Shown here piece by piece: positions 1 through 10,450 of a DNA stretch of 64,000 nt. Source of the stretch: Amorphophallus konjac (lineage: Eukaryota > Streptophyta > Magnoliopsida > Alismatales > Araceae); the NCBI GenBank assembly GCA_022559845.1, contig CM040117.1:150168732-150232731 (forward strand). Reading direction: 5' to 3'. The notes below the pieces were generated by a model that worked only from the letters and a program-made list of their open reading frames with translations, did not search any database and was not told the origin of the DNA. Both the position numbers and the translations under genes were made by a program. Position 1 is the first letter of the stretch. Every line of letters starts with the position of its first letter.

Positions 1-447
1 TTGGCTATGCATCACTATCCACCAAGTCTATACATTGGAAGAGTCTGTACATCAGACGTGCATGCTCGCCTGTCCCCCCGGATGCTCTCCTGGGACCGAG
101 TATGCCCTCCAGTGACTGCTAATGCTTCTTTAACTTTGAGGATGCTCCCCTGGAGCAGCGATTGCTCCCCAGAGACAGCATGTGCTCCACATGCTCCCCT
201 GACGCTGGTGATGCTGTCCAGAGGCCATAGATGCTCCCCTGAGACTTCATATGCTCCCGTGCGAGAACGCACTAGTCTCTGGGTATTTAAAAGAATTGTA
301 TTACATGCATTCCCTTTCACTAAGTCTGTACAATGCATGCGCTTTCACAAGTCTATACAATACATTTCATTTTACAAAGTGTCGACACCAAGTTGATAAT
401 CCGATACTCTGTCTGACAGGTGCTCTGCTCGTGAAGCTTAAGGAGGG

Positions 448-521
448 CACGTGAACCGAGGTTGGAAGGCCTGACCAGATGATGACACATGGACTGATAG
501 CCTGTTGGATGCTGCCACGTG
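448..521 (+). promoter_or_regulatory. Two CACGTG (G-box) motifs upstream of the LTR TATA box
   Basis: CACGTG occurs at 448-453 and 516-521, 66-140 bp before the TATA box. Both are kept in the other LTR at 7585-7590 and 7653-7658. G-boxes bind plant bZIP and bHLH factors; a role as enhancer of the LTR promoter is inferred from position. Confidence 0.5.
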
Positions 522-586
522 GTCTGAATACTTGGGTGGGAAATGTGGAGGCCACACGCGCCCAGTGCTGCCCCTGCTCGAGCTGC

Positions 587-593
587 TATAAAG
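587..593 (+). promoter_or_regulatory. TATA box of element C 5' LTR
   Basis: TATAAAG follows a GC-rich stretch and precedes a long GA-rich leader. The same motif sits at 7724-7730 in the 3' LTR. If used, the transcript starts near 620 and has an R-U5 leader of about 0.9 kb. Confidence 0.6.
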
Positions 594-982
594 GGTAGTC
601 TCCGTTGTCTGAAGGAGGTTGATCGAATTGGCGAGAGGTGAAGTCCATACAGAGAGCCACGATCCAGACAGAGAGGAGAAAAGAAGAGAAGAGCAGAGAG
701 TGAAAGAAAAGGCAGAAGTGTAGAGACTTTGATCCAGCAGAAGAGAAGAAGAAAAGAGTGAAGAAAGGAAAGAGAGACAGAGAGCAGAGAAGAAGAAGAA
801 AAAGAAAGAGAAAGAGAGATCGAGAGTTGAGAAGAAGAGATCAGCTAAAGATTGTCTTAACTGGACCATGGATCAAATCCAGGCCAGTCAGCTCTTGTAG
901 AGAGCCACATTTGTGCTTCATTTCTTTACAGCTTTCCGGTGCTGTTTTGTTCCCCTTTGTGTTTTCCTTTTATATTTTTATT

Positions 983-1232
983 CAAGCTGTTAGTCAGCAT
1001 TTGCAGTGGAGGATTCCACTGGACGGCCAAGCTGTATTGCCCAGCGGTTTGCAGAGGTGCTGCCTCTGGACAGGTAAGCTGTAATCCCCAGCGGTTTGTA
1101 GTGGTGGATTCCACTAGACAGCAAGCTGTGTTGCTCAGCAGGCGAGGTGGGTACCTCGGACAGCAAGCTGTGAGGCTCAGCGGATTGTAGGCAAGCTGTG
1201 AGGCCCAGCGGTTCAAGCTGTGAGTCAGCAGT
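983..1232 (+). repeat. CAAGCTGT/CAGCGG repeat array in LTR leader
   Basis: Seven copies of (C/T)AAGCTGT start at 983, 1028, 1075, 1122, 1164, 1192 and 1214, most followed within about 10 bases by CAGCGG or CAGCAG. Short inverted repeats such as GTGGATTCCAC lie between them. The same array is at 8120-8369 in the right LTR. Confidence 0.75.
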
Positions 1233-1526
1233 AAGCCACACTCAGGTTGAGTGTGGGGTGGATGTAGGTCTGGAGGACCGAACCACCTAAAAGCCTTTGT
1301 CTATTGTGTGATTGTTTTGTGGTTTGCCTAGCTTTTATATTTCTATCTTCGCGCAGTAGATGTATGCTTAGGATGGTTCTTCATCTGTTCTGGGTGGTTT
1401 TCGCATTGTGCCCACTATCTGTTCAGTAGAAGTTTTAATTCCGCATTTGATTCTACTGTAGTAATTCGTTAACGGGTGTGTGATCTATTCACCCCCCTCT
1501 AGATCACCCTTTAGCGTCCTAACAAT

Positions 1527-1538
1527 TGGTATCAGAGC
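1527..1538 (+). promoter_or_regulatory. Primer-binding site, initiator-Met tRNA type (element C)
   Basis: TGGTATCAGAGC lies 2 bases after the LTR end. It is the usual match to the 3' end of plant initiator methionine tRNA used to prime minus-strand cDNA. Confidence 0.85.
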
Positions 1539-1580
1539 CTAACTCTTTGTGCAGGACTAACATCCTAAAGAGGATCGGCC

Positions 1581-4052
1581 ATGGATGCTAGAGGGCTAAC
1601 AACAGAGGGTCAGTCCACTACGAAGCCACCATTCTTCGATGGTTCCAACTACCCATATTAGAAGAACCGGATGCAGGTCTTCCTCAGAGCCAAAGATTAC
1701 GAGATCTGGAAGAATATAAGCAAAGGTCCCTATGAGCTACACGAGAATGAGGAATTGTGGACCAGAGAAGAAGTCAGGAAATCTACTCTGAATTGGAGCA
1801 CCATCAACGCCATTCAGTGTGCACTTCATCCCACTAAATTTGACAGAGTGTCATCCTGCAAGACAGCGAAGGAGATGTGGGATACCCTCGAAGTCATCTA
1901 TGATGGAACATCTGAAGTGAGAGAGACGAGGGCAAACATGCTAGTGTCAAGGTATGAAGCATTTCTGATGAAGCCTGGTGAGACAGTGACCGAAATGTAT
2001 GCTCGTCTGACCATCATAACAAATGGTCTAAGAAATCTGGGAAAGAGTTATACTGATCATGAAGTTGTGAGGAAGATCCTTCGATCGTTGACTCCTATAT
2101 GGCATACCAAAGCAACTATGGTTGAAGAGTCAAAAGATCTACAAAGGATGAAACCCAATGAGCTGATAGTCTCCTTAATGGCGTACGAGATGAATTTACT
2201 TCAAACTGAAGAGCACGAATACAGGAAGCCTATTGCTCTGAAGGCCAAGCATAGCTGCTCAAAACAGTCCAGCAGCATTGGATCATCCAGTGATCGGAGT
2301 TCATCTGGATCAGATCTTGAAAAGGATGAAATAGCTATGATCACAAAAAGGTTGAGTAGATTTCTTAAAAGAGAAGGGAAGAATCTCTACAGAAAATACC
2401 ACAGCAGGAAGCAAAACAGGTATAAATTTAACCCTGCTGAAAAATCTGATGTTAATGCTTGTTATCATTGCAGGAAAATAGGTCATCTAAAGGCTGATTG
2501 TCCAGAGTTACAGAAAATGAAAGGAAGATCATGGAAGAAAGTGCCAAAGGGGAAGGCCATGGTCAGTACATGGAGTGATGAGGAAGAAGGCACACTGAGC
2601 ACTTCCTCAGATAGTGGAAAATCAGAAAAGGACATCTGCTTGTTGGCCAGGAATGGAGAAGAAGAAGAAGAGTCTGATCAGGTATCATCCCTTTTCGAAC
2701 ATTACACTATTTCTGATTGGGCAGATGCTTATGGAGACCTGTTAGATAAAGCTAATGATATTAAGAAGGAAAACAGACTCTTAAAGAAGAAAATGAATTC
2801 TCTGGTTAATGATAAAACTCTTTCTGATAAAGTTGCATGCTTACAATCAGAGAATGACAAATTGAAAAATGCATGTTCTGATTTTGATGAATTAAAGCAT
2901 GTTGTGATTGATTGTAGGAAAGAAAATAATTTGCTGAAAAATGTTGTTGATGAGTTGAAATTGAAAATTCAGAAGTCTGAAAATGAAATAAAGACTTCAA
3001 ATGAAAAATATGAAGCTGTTTTGTCAGTGAATGCTGAATTAAAAAAAACTATTGAAAATCTGGAAAATGAAAATTCTGACAAAATGAAAATCATTGAAAG
3101 CATGACCCAAGGAACTGAAAATCTAAATGCCTTGCTAGGGTCAAAAGTTAATTTCAGAAAGGAGGGTCTTGGTTTTAATCCCTCAGCTAAAAAGAGCTTT
3201 GAATTGAAAACCATTTCATGTGTGGGAGAAAAGAATAGAGGACCACTCATAAAAATGGTCATTGAAAAATTTGCCTTCAATAATGCTAAATCAAAAGTGT
3301 CCAGTGCTAAGGACAAGGGAAAGCAGAAAGTTGTAGAGCCTAGAGCTGCATGCTCTTCTTCCAAGGATAAGTCCAAGGCTAGGGGTTAGCCAGCTAGCAC
3401 ATCAAAATCCCAGCCCAAGGCTGCTAAGTCTCCATCACCATCAACTGCTCAGAAAAAGACCCAATATAAGTCAGTTCAGAAACCTAGAGGATCAAAGGTG
3501 GCAGGGAGACCAAGTGCAGCTAGGAACCCATTTGCTCATCCCTATTTCCCTAGAGCCCAAGTCTATCATAACTTTCATCCTCAACCACTTAATAGGTTTG
3601 AGTGGAACCCTGTACACATGAGGTTCGGGTATCAGAATTTCCCCACTTGGTATCAGCCATATAGACCTCAGCCAGCTAGGAGATGGGATAGTCAGTTTAG
3701 GACATGGAATCCTAGTCACCAGGGGTTCTATGGTCAGCCTAGGACCAATTTGGAACACAACTTCCAGTACACTCATTGGCCAAGGCACTGGCAGAAAAAC
3801 AAAAATGTTTTTAATAAAATGAATGCCAGGACTACACAACAACCATCAAAGCACCAGGAAAACAAAACTAAACCTGTTGGTGCTGAGAAAAAGAAAAATA
3901 ACAAAAAGAACTCTCAAGCTGTAGAATCCACCAAACCTTCCATCTTTACACAAATGTGGATCCCTAAACAGCTGTTGTCTTGTTTTCACTCTCAAGTATC
4001 TGGTTCTGTCTTGGAGCCCAAAATATCTTGGGTTCAAAAACCTGCTCCCTAA
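1581..4052 (+). pseudogene. gag: Copia-type gag (nucleocapsid/capsid) with two TAG stops
   Basis: One reading frame runs from the ATG at 1581 to TAA at 4050-4052, broken only by TAG at 1659-1661 and at 3387-3389. The first stop falls in the gag motif YPYW-K, where tryptophan is expected. The N-terminal two hundred or so residues look like the UBN2/DUF4219 capsid domain of Copia gag. A CCHC zinc knuckle (CYHCRKIGHLKADC) is at 2460-2501. A long Lys/Glu/Asn-rich coiled coil covers about 2700-3130, and a basic Pro/Tyr/Trp-rich tail follows the second stop. Gag would package the element RNA into cytoplasmic virus-like particles. Nothing resembling protease or pol follows. Both stops may be recent, as the frame is otherwise open for about 820 codons. 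Confidence 0.85.
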
Positions 4053-5562
4053 GTGTGTTTGCAGGTATGTCTGGTAGTCGGGAACAAACTGATGAAACAG
4101 AAAAAGCTACTTCATGCATATGATAAGAGACAGGGCCAAAATCCTAAGAGCTGAAAGAAATTGGAGGCCTTGTCAAAATATCTGGTGAAACACCAAGGGT
4201 AAAAATAAATCAATCTGGTAAAGCAGGTAAGTGATTTACCTTCAGAACTGAATTGAGAAAGTCATGTTGATTTGATTGTTTGATGTCTGATATTCTATTC
4301 TTGTCTAGCTGATTAGTTTGCATTCCAGACTCAGCTACTGAGTTTTAATTCTGCATATATGATGCTCTTCTCTCTTGCCATTTATTGCATATGTTCATAA
4401 GATGCTGAATGCACTGCACAATCATGTTTGCAGTCGATGCATACCTTGTACTGAGCTTGAATGATTCATCTAGTGCATAGAGTCGATGCATGTGTCTTGT
4501 GTCAATGCATTGCATGCTTGTTGTTAAATGCATAAATTGCACTGTTTTTAGTACACACAGTCAATGCATGTGTCTTATGTCTGCATACATCATTTGCATG
4601 ACTGTCAATGAAGTTGTTCAATGCATGTAGGACTGCTTTATGTTGCATTATCATGCATAACCCTGGTATGTCAAATGGTAAGTTACCAAAAGACAGGGAA
4701 ATCTGCCCGGAGGTTCCTACCATGTGTGAGATGGTCTTTGAGACTAGGTTCTCCGCCTAGTACCATGGGTCCAGTCTTCATATAAAACAGTGCACTGCAT
4801 CATATTTTGAAAAATCTGAAAAAGGATAAAAATGTTCATGACTTGGATGCATAAACCTGAATTGATTGCATACTTGCCTCATGTATCCTTGGTGCATAGT
4901 CTGCATGTAGAACAGTGTGTTGCATAGCATAATCCTTGCATCATGGTGTCAGGGGGAGCTGTGAGTTTAGTTCAATTCTTGAATCCTATTTACTCCTCAT
5001 TGTCCCCATTCAATTGATTCATATCTTTTGACATCAGATGCCATTGGACCATATTGCCAATTGCTATCTTTTCCCCATCAGTTTCACTTAACAACAGCAA
5101 CTGTTTCTGGTTTAGTATATTGAGTTGTGATTATTGCAAGTGTTCACTTATAAGAATCACTCTTACAAATTGAAAGGAATTAAAGGTTTAACCTTTATAA
5201 ATTGGAGAGTTAAGTGTCCGCACTTCAGAATTTGAGATAAAAGAAAACTTTTATAGCTCTTAATCTTTGTCTCATGGCTAAAATAGAAAAAGTTTTTTTT
5301 AATGCCTAAATGTGTTGAACTGGAAATGTCTAGAACAGGTGAACAAGAGTGTGTAATATTTTTCAAACAATCACTCTAAAAGAATTAAGGGCAGCAGTAA
5401 ATAAGATCACAAATGTAAAGAACTGAACATTGTGACAGAGCAATGGTTCATTGCACTGAGAAACTGTGAACTCCTCCAAAGAAGCAGGAAAATTCACATG
5501 TCATGAAGTGCTTTAGACTATCTCTGTTCATAGGGTCAAATCTATAGGGGGAGTCCTCACCA

Positions 5563-5715
5563 AGTAACTGGGGGTACTGGCCTCTGATCAAGGTGTACAC
5601 CTAATGTCAAAGGTGAAGATTGTTCCTTGTAGGCCTTGACCTGAAGTAGATCTTGTAGTTTATGCCTAGTAACTGGGAGTACCTGCCTCTGATCAAGGTG
5701 TACACCTAATGTCAA
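5563..5715 (+). repeat. Two direct copies of a 48-bp segment
   Basis: The segment at 5563-5610 recurs at 5668-5715 with a few mismatches, offset by 105 bp. Both copies contain CTCTGATCAAGGTGTACACC. Confidence 0.8.
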
Positions 5716-6343
5716 CAGCATGAATGCCACAGGTCTATTCACTCAGTTCAGTTTCTGAAAATTCAAAAGTGAAATACAAACTACTGTAACCCTTTGAAAT
5801 CAAAAGTCAATGAGTGAAAATTATTTTTCTAAATACATATTCAAGTTGTCTTTCTTGAATTTCCTTGTTTAATCACAAAAGGGTATTATTTCTGACTTAT
5901 CTATTAATACCATGTGCCCTAGATTCATTTCTATAAATGGAGTCTATAAACTCTTTTTCAAGGGTCAGGCATTTTACTCTAGATTTATCACTGTTAAACC
6001 TGAATTTTTGTCAAAATTGTATGTTACTGATTCTTATACTTTAACTACTGTTTATAATAAGGCTTATTTTCTGAATCAATGATTTAGCTGTTGTCTATTG
6101 ACCCTCCTACCTTCTCTACCTTTACCTATCTGTTCATATTCCTTCTCAAAGGGGGAGCAATTATTAAGGGGGAGAACCAGTTCAGGGGTAGCCATATCTT
6201 CAGGGGGAGTTTACTGCTCTAGAGGAATTTGCATGCATAATGCACTTTGCACTCTTGTTTATACTATTTTTTCTCTTTTTGATTATGTCAAAGGGAGAGA
6301 AAATTTTGTGTGTGACTCACTGTCACAGTGTGTTGCCATCATC

Positions 6344-6357
6344 AAAAAGGGGGAGAA
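6344..6357 (+). promoter_or_regulatory. Polypurine tract of element C
   Basis: The tract AAAAAGGGGGAGAA abuts the TG that opens the 3' LTR at 6358, the normal position of the plus-strand primer. Confidence 0.85.
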
Positions 6358-6505
6358 TGTTGTGCCCCTTAGGCACAAGCATGTGCTATGTTGATTTGAT
6401 GATAGCAATGCTGTTTTGTTTTGATGATTGCAACACAGTGAGTGCATTATGATATTATATTTTTTTATGATGATGGCATGTTGATTTGAATGTGTGAGTG
6501 TGTCT

Positions 6506-7500
6506 CAAGTCTGCAGCATGCTCGCATAAGTCTATACATTGCATCTTAGCATGTTTGCACAGCACACCATCAAGTCTGAACATTGGCCAAGTCCATACAT
6601 CGGACTGTTCATGCAGTGTCTTGGTGAAATCCACACATCGCTGTGGTCTATGCATCTCACAAGTCTATACACTCTTCGGTTGGCTTCAACTGAAGTCTGT
6701 ACATTGGGAGCTTTACCGACGTTGCCTTGCCAAAGTCTACACACTATGAATCTTCAAGTTTGTACAGACTTCGCCTTGTTTCAAGTCTGTACATCGTCCA
6801 GGTCTTTGGCAAAGTCCACACATCTTGAAGTCTATACATCGGTCTTCACCTCATGTCTGTACAATCATTTGTGGACAGGTCTTCACATCGTGAAGACTAT
6901 ACACTCAACTCCTTCACATCTTGCAAAGTCTGTACATTGCATCCATCGGTCGTGCATTCAAGTCTTTCACAAGTCTGTACATCAAATGCGCATGCTCGCC
7001 TGTCCCTCCGGATGCTCTCCCGGGACCGAGTATGCTCTCCAGTGACTGTTAATGCTCCGATTGGCCAGCGTCTCTCTTGATCAAGTCTATACACTCATTC
7101 ACTATTCATGCATTCACAGTGAAGTCTGTACATCCGTTTGGCTATGCATCACTATCCACCAAGTCTATACATTGGTAGAGTCTGTACATCAGACGTGCAT
7201 GCTCGCCTGTCCCCCCGGATGCTCTCCTGGGACCGAGTATGCCCTCCAGTGACTGCTAATGCTTCCCTAACTTTGAGGATGCTCCCCTGGAACAGCAATT
7301 GCTCCCCAGAGACAGCATGTGCTCCACATGCTCCCCTGACGCTGGTGATGCTGTCCAGAGGCCATAGATGCTCCCTTGAGACTTCATATGCTCCCGTGCG
7401 AGAACGCACTAGTCTTTGGGTATTTAAAAGAATTGTATTACATGCATTCCCTTTCACTAAGTCTGTACAATGCATGCGCTTTCACAAGTCTATATAATGC
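6506..7500 (+). repeat. Degenerate AAGTCTRTACATC array in element C LTR
   Basis: More than twenty variants of AAGTCTGTACATC or AAGTCTATACATT occur at irregular 15-40 bp spacing, for example at 6528, 6572, 6589, 6627, 6661, 6693, 6733, 6783, 6812, 6828, 6853, 6893, 6926, 6971, 7083, 7122, 7161 and 7180. They lie in the U3 part, upstream of the TATA box. Confidence 0.8.
6988..7400 (+). repeat. Degenerate ATGCTCCCCTG array in element C LTR
   Basis: About ten variants of (G/C)ATGCTCCCCTG are clustered at 7195-7400 (and at 58-263 in the left LTR). A block of about 66 bp starting CATGCTCGCCTGTCC is also duplicated at 6988-7053 and 7197-7262. Confidence 0.7.
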
Positions 7501-7723
7501 ATTTCATTTTACAAAGTGTTGACACCAAGTTGATAATCCGATACTCTGTCTAACAGGTGCTCTGCTCGTGAAGCTTAAGGAGGGCACGTGATCCGAGGCT
7601 GGAAGGCCTGACCAGATGATGACACATGGACTGACAGCCTGCTGGATGCTGCCACGTGGTCCGAATACTTGGGCGGGAAATGTGGAGGCCAAACGCGCCC
7701 AGTGCTGCCCCTGCTCGAGCTGC

Positions 7724-7730
7724 TATAAAG
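7724..7730 (+). promoter_or_regulatory. TATA box of element C 3' LTR
   Basis: TATAAAG in the same context as at 587-593. In the 3' LTR it could drive transcription into flanking sequence. Confidence 0.5.
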
Positions 7731-8682
7731 GGTAGTCTCCATTGTCTGAAGGAGGTTGATCGAATTAGTGAGAGGTGAAGTCCATACAGAGAGCCACGAT
7801 CCAGATAGAGAGGAGAAAAGAAGAGAAGAGCAGAGAGTGAAAGAAAAGGCAGAAGTGTAGAGACTTCGATCCAGCAGAAGAGAAGAAGAAAAGAGTGAAG
7901 AAAGGAAAGAGAGACAGAGAGCAGAGAAGAAGAAGAAAACGAAAGAGAAAGAGAGATTGAGAGTTGAGAAGAAGAGATCAGCTGAAGATTGTCTCAACTG
8001 GACTGTGGATCAAATCCAGGCCAGTCAGCTCTTGTAGAGAGCCACATTTGTGCTTCATTTCTTTACAGCTTTTCGGTGCTGTTTTGTTCCCCTTTGTGTT
8101 TTCCTTTTATATCTTTATTCAAGCTGTTAGTCAGCATTTGCAGTGGAGGATTCCACTGGACGGCCAAGCTGTATTGCCCAGTGGTTTGCAGAGGTGCTGC
8201 CTCTGGACGGGTAAGCTGTAATCCCCAGCGGTTTGCAGTGGTGGATTCCACTAGACAGCAAGCTGTGTTGCTCAGCAGGCGAGGTGGGTACCTCGGACAG
8301 CAAGCTGTGAGGCTCAGCGGATTGTAGGTAAGCTGTGAGGCCCAGCGGTTCAAGCTGTGAGTCAGCAGTAAGCCACACTCGGGTTGAGTGTGGGGTGGAT
8401 GTAGGTCTGCAGGACCGAACCACCTAAAAGCCTTTGTCTACTGTGTGATTGTTTTGTGGTTTGCCTAGCTTCTATATTTCTATCTTCGCGCAGTAGATGT
8501 ATGCTTAGGGTGGTTCTTCATCTGTTCTGGGTGGTTTTCGCATTGTGCCCACTATCTGTTCTGTAGAAGTTTTAATTCCGCATTTGATTCTACTGCAGTA
8601 ATTCGTTAATGGGTGTGTGATCTATTCACCCCCCTCTAGATCACCCTTTAGCGTCATAACAGCAAGATATATAGATGACAGA

Positions 8683-8815
8683 ATTCAAACGGCCATTGTG
8701 GGAAGTGACTCACCGCGGCCTCGAGAGTATAGCAGGTATAAGAGCAACATAAAGTATGAAGATAGAAATTTAAACGGCCATTGCGGGATATGACTCGCCG
8801 CGGCCTCGAGATTAT
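8683..8815 (+). repeat. Two imperfect copies of a 48-bp GC-rich segment
   Basis: 8683-8730 and 8767-8815 share AAACGGCCATTG and CCGCGGCCTCGAG with a few differences. They lie in the U5-like end of the H-linked LTR sequence. Confidence 0.7.
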
Positions 8816-9440
8816 GATGTGATCGCCAGGGGTCGATGACCCCAAAATGAAAGAGTGATCGCGTCTACCTCACTAGCAAGAAGTGGCGGGTTGCTTCTTC
8901 CTCCCCCTTCGGCCGACCGACGGAGAGGGCTTTCTTCAGTTACCCTTACAAAATAACAGACAGTAGATAAACGGAATTAGAAAACGGCAGTGTAGTATCA
9001 ATCTCTTGCAATAAAAAGTAATGAAATCATGACAAGACACACACCTGGTTGGTGTTGTTTTTAAACCCCTCTCGGACACGAGTAGGAGGAAAATGCTATG
9101 ATGAATGGAATTATGCAAATGTATATCGACGAAGATTCCCTTATGAAGGGAGATGGAGAATAGAAGATGATGAATGTAAAAGAACTAAGAAGAAAAGGGG
9201 AGAGAGTTGGCTTATTGAATGCGCCGATGGCTGGATCCGGTGGAGCTTCGGCAGCGTAGGGACGACGTGGAAGCGCGGTGGACAAAGACGACCTTCCTCT
9301 CGCGAGCGTGGGCACCCGAGAAGCCGGCAGAACCTCCCCCTACAAAAGACCCCACGGGTTAGAAATGACTCCGACAGCCTCTGGGCTCCGGCAGCCTATC
9401 GGACCTCTCAAAAAAGCTCCTCTCGGACTGAGGGGGGGTC

Positions 9441-9450
9441 TCTATTTACA
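9441..9450 (-). promoter_or_regulatory. TATA-like box, minus strand
   Basis: The minus strand reads TGTAAATAGA about 13 bp downstream of the last hairpin of the array. Its position fits the promoter of a minus-strand LTR. Confidence 0.4.
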
Positions 9451-9462
9451 GGGCTCCGGAGG

Positions 9463-9947
9463 ATGGAGGCGTCCAGGACCCTGGACGCCTTCATCAGGGC
9501 CAAAATAATATTTAATTCTATTTTTATTTTTATATTACGAATATTTTCATGGCGGCGTCCAAGCAACTGGACACCTCCATAAAAGCCCACCGAACTCCCA
9601 CCGAAAGCCGCACGCGGTTTGGCACAACGCGTGGTTTTGATCGGTGCCCGTGATTCATGAATGGGCGCATCTAGTTGGCAGGACGTCTTCACAATTTGGA
9701 TTTTTTCTCAAATGACAAACCGGCCGGCGGACGACGCGCCCGTGGGCAAGTTGATGGAGGCGTCCAGGGGCGTGGACGCCTCCATAAAATTATTTTTTGT
9801 TTTTTTCACCATTATTAATATTTTTTTGCATTGATGGAGGCGTCCAGACAAGTGGACGCCTCCATGATTTTACTATTTTTTATATGTTTTTTTGTGTTTT
9901 CTAAATTTGAAAATTATGGAGGCGTCCAGGGGCCTGGACGCCTCCAT
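9463..9947. repeat. Array of five 32-bp inverted repeats (hairpins)
   Basis: Units at 9463-9494, 9549-9580, 9754-9785, 9834-9865 and 9916-9947 are each 32 bp with arms ATGGAGGCGTCCA / TGGACGCCTCCAT and a short loop. The last three have perfect 13-14 bp arms; the first two have one to three changes. They are separated by A/T-rich spacers, with starts 80-86 bp apart except for one 205-bp gap. Confidence 0.9.
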
Positions 9948-10450
9948 GAAGACCCCCCGGGTTCCCCGAAAAGGCGTCGGCAGCCGCCTGCCAGACATTC
10001 TCCTAGTTCCGGAAACTTTCGATGCGTCCGATTGGGGGTGATATCGTCCGAATGTCGTGTGATTTCTGCAACGAGACGATTTTCGGATGCCGAAAAGGCA
10101 GAAGAAGACTCAATTAAAGGAAGCATTCAAGCGATTCAAAATGCGAGAGCCGCTGCGGGGCGTCACAAAGTGATATGAGATTTTCTCAGGGGACGTCAGG
10201 AATAGCGTGTCTACAGTCGGCTATCCCTTATTCAAGCCAGTTTCCGCACTAGGCAGAGTCAGTGGCTGGACGTGGGAGTGCTTACCGAGTTGGCTGAGCG
10301 TTCTGCTCGCATCATAGTCAGTGGATGTAATTTTTTTGTTGAACTGTATATTATATTAGCTGCGGCCTTCTTGATGTAGACCAGAGTTTAATGAAAAGAG
10401 AAGAATGACGTTTATTCTACTTTGCTTACATGTGTATGTTTGCCAGATGA

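Larger units (their letters stand above)
1..1524 (+). repeat. Element C left (5') LTR, truncated by window start
   Basis: This aligns base for base with 7138-8661. It holds the TATA box (587-593), two CACGTG boxes upstream of it, a purine-rich GA tract (about 655-840) and the CAAGCTGT repeat array (983-1232). It ends at A1524. The small open frames here are repeated in both LTRs, share no protein character and are not genes. Confidence 0.9.
4053..6357 (+). other. Element C internal region without genes
   Basis: About 2.3 kb between the gag end and the 3' LTR has no credible protein. It is A/T-rich. In 4330-4960 it is full of TGCAT-containing words. Purine runs of the form GGGGGAG recur near 4949, 5548, 6152, 6169 and 6201 before the true polypurine tract. 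Such runs are known near the 3' end of SIRE-type elements. I infer that pol was replaced or deleted, leaving 3' non-coding sequence. Confidence 0.6.
1..8661 (+). mobile_element. Element C: non-autonomous SIRE/Maximus-like Copia element, gag only
   Basis: Two copies of one long repeat (1-1524 and 7138-8661, the same length with no net indel) flank a gag pseudogene. The left copy ends in TAACA at 1524 and is followed by a primer-binding site; the right copy starts with TG at 6358 after a purine tract and ends with CA at 8661. The full LTR is 2304 bp, so about 780 bp of the left LTR and the left target duplication lie outside the window. The 5 bp after the right LTR are GCAAG. The gag has the layout of the SIRE/Maximus Copia lineage (long gag, CCHC knuckle, coiled coil). 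Protease, integrase and reverse transcriptase are absent, so movement would need enzymes from elsewhere (inference). It appears to have landed in the LTR-like sequence of element H. Confidence 0.85.
6358..8661 (+). repeat. Element C right (3') LTR, 2304 bp
   Basis: It begins TGTTGTGCCCC and ends CATAACA. The first 1.1 kb is built from two degenerate short-repeat arrays (separate entries). Next come two CACGTG boxes, the TATA box at 7724-7730, a GA-rich tract and the CAAGCTGT array. It matches the left LTR across all 1524 bases visible there, with scattered substitutions only. Confidence 0.9.
8662..10215 (-). repeat. LTR-like sequence at the 3' end of element H (incomplete)
   Basis: Read on the minus strand, this starts TGTAGACACG at 10215. 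It has a hairpin array (9463-9947), then a TATA-like TGTAAATAGA (9441-9450), then about 0.8 kb of leader-like sequence ending at the edge of element C. That is the order U3-TATA-R-U5. The 3' non-coding sequence of H (10216-10450) resembles the region after pol in E3 until this boundary. No clear polypurine tract precedes it, so it could instead be part of a separate LTR element inserted in H. No gene is visible in it. Confidence 0.5.

Noticed and set aside
1..396. Open frames of about 60-170 codons in the C LTRs (1-396, 6539-7045, 7138-7497, 7575-7997)
   Set aside because: They arise from the short-repeat arrays and the GA tract, begin mostly at non-ATG codons, and show no protein features.
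4053..6357. Envelope-like gene in the 3' part of element C
   Set aside because: Some SIRE elements have one here, but no frame above about 100 codons exists, and no transmembrane or signal features are seen.
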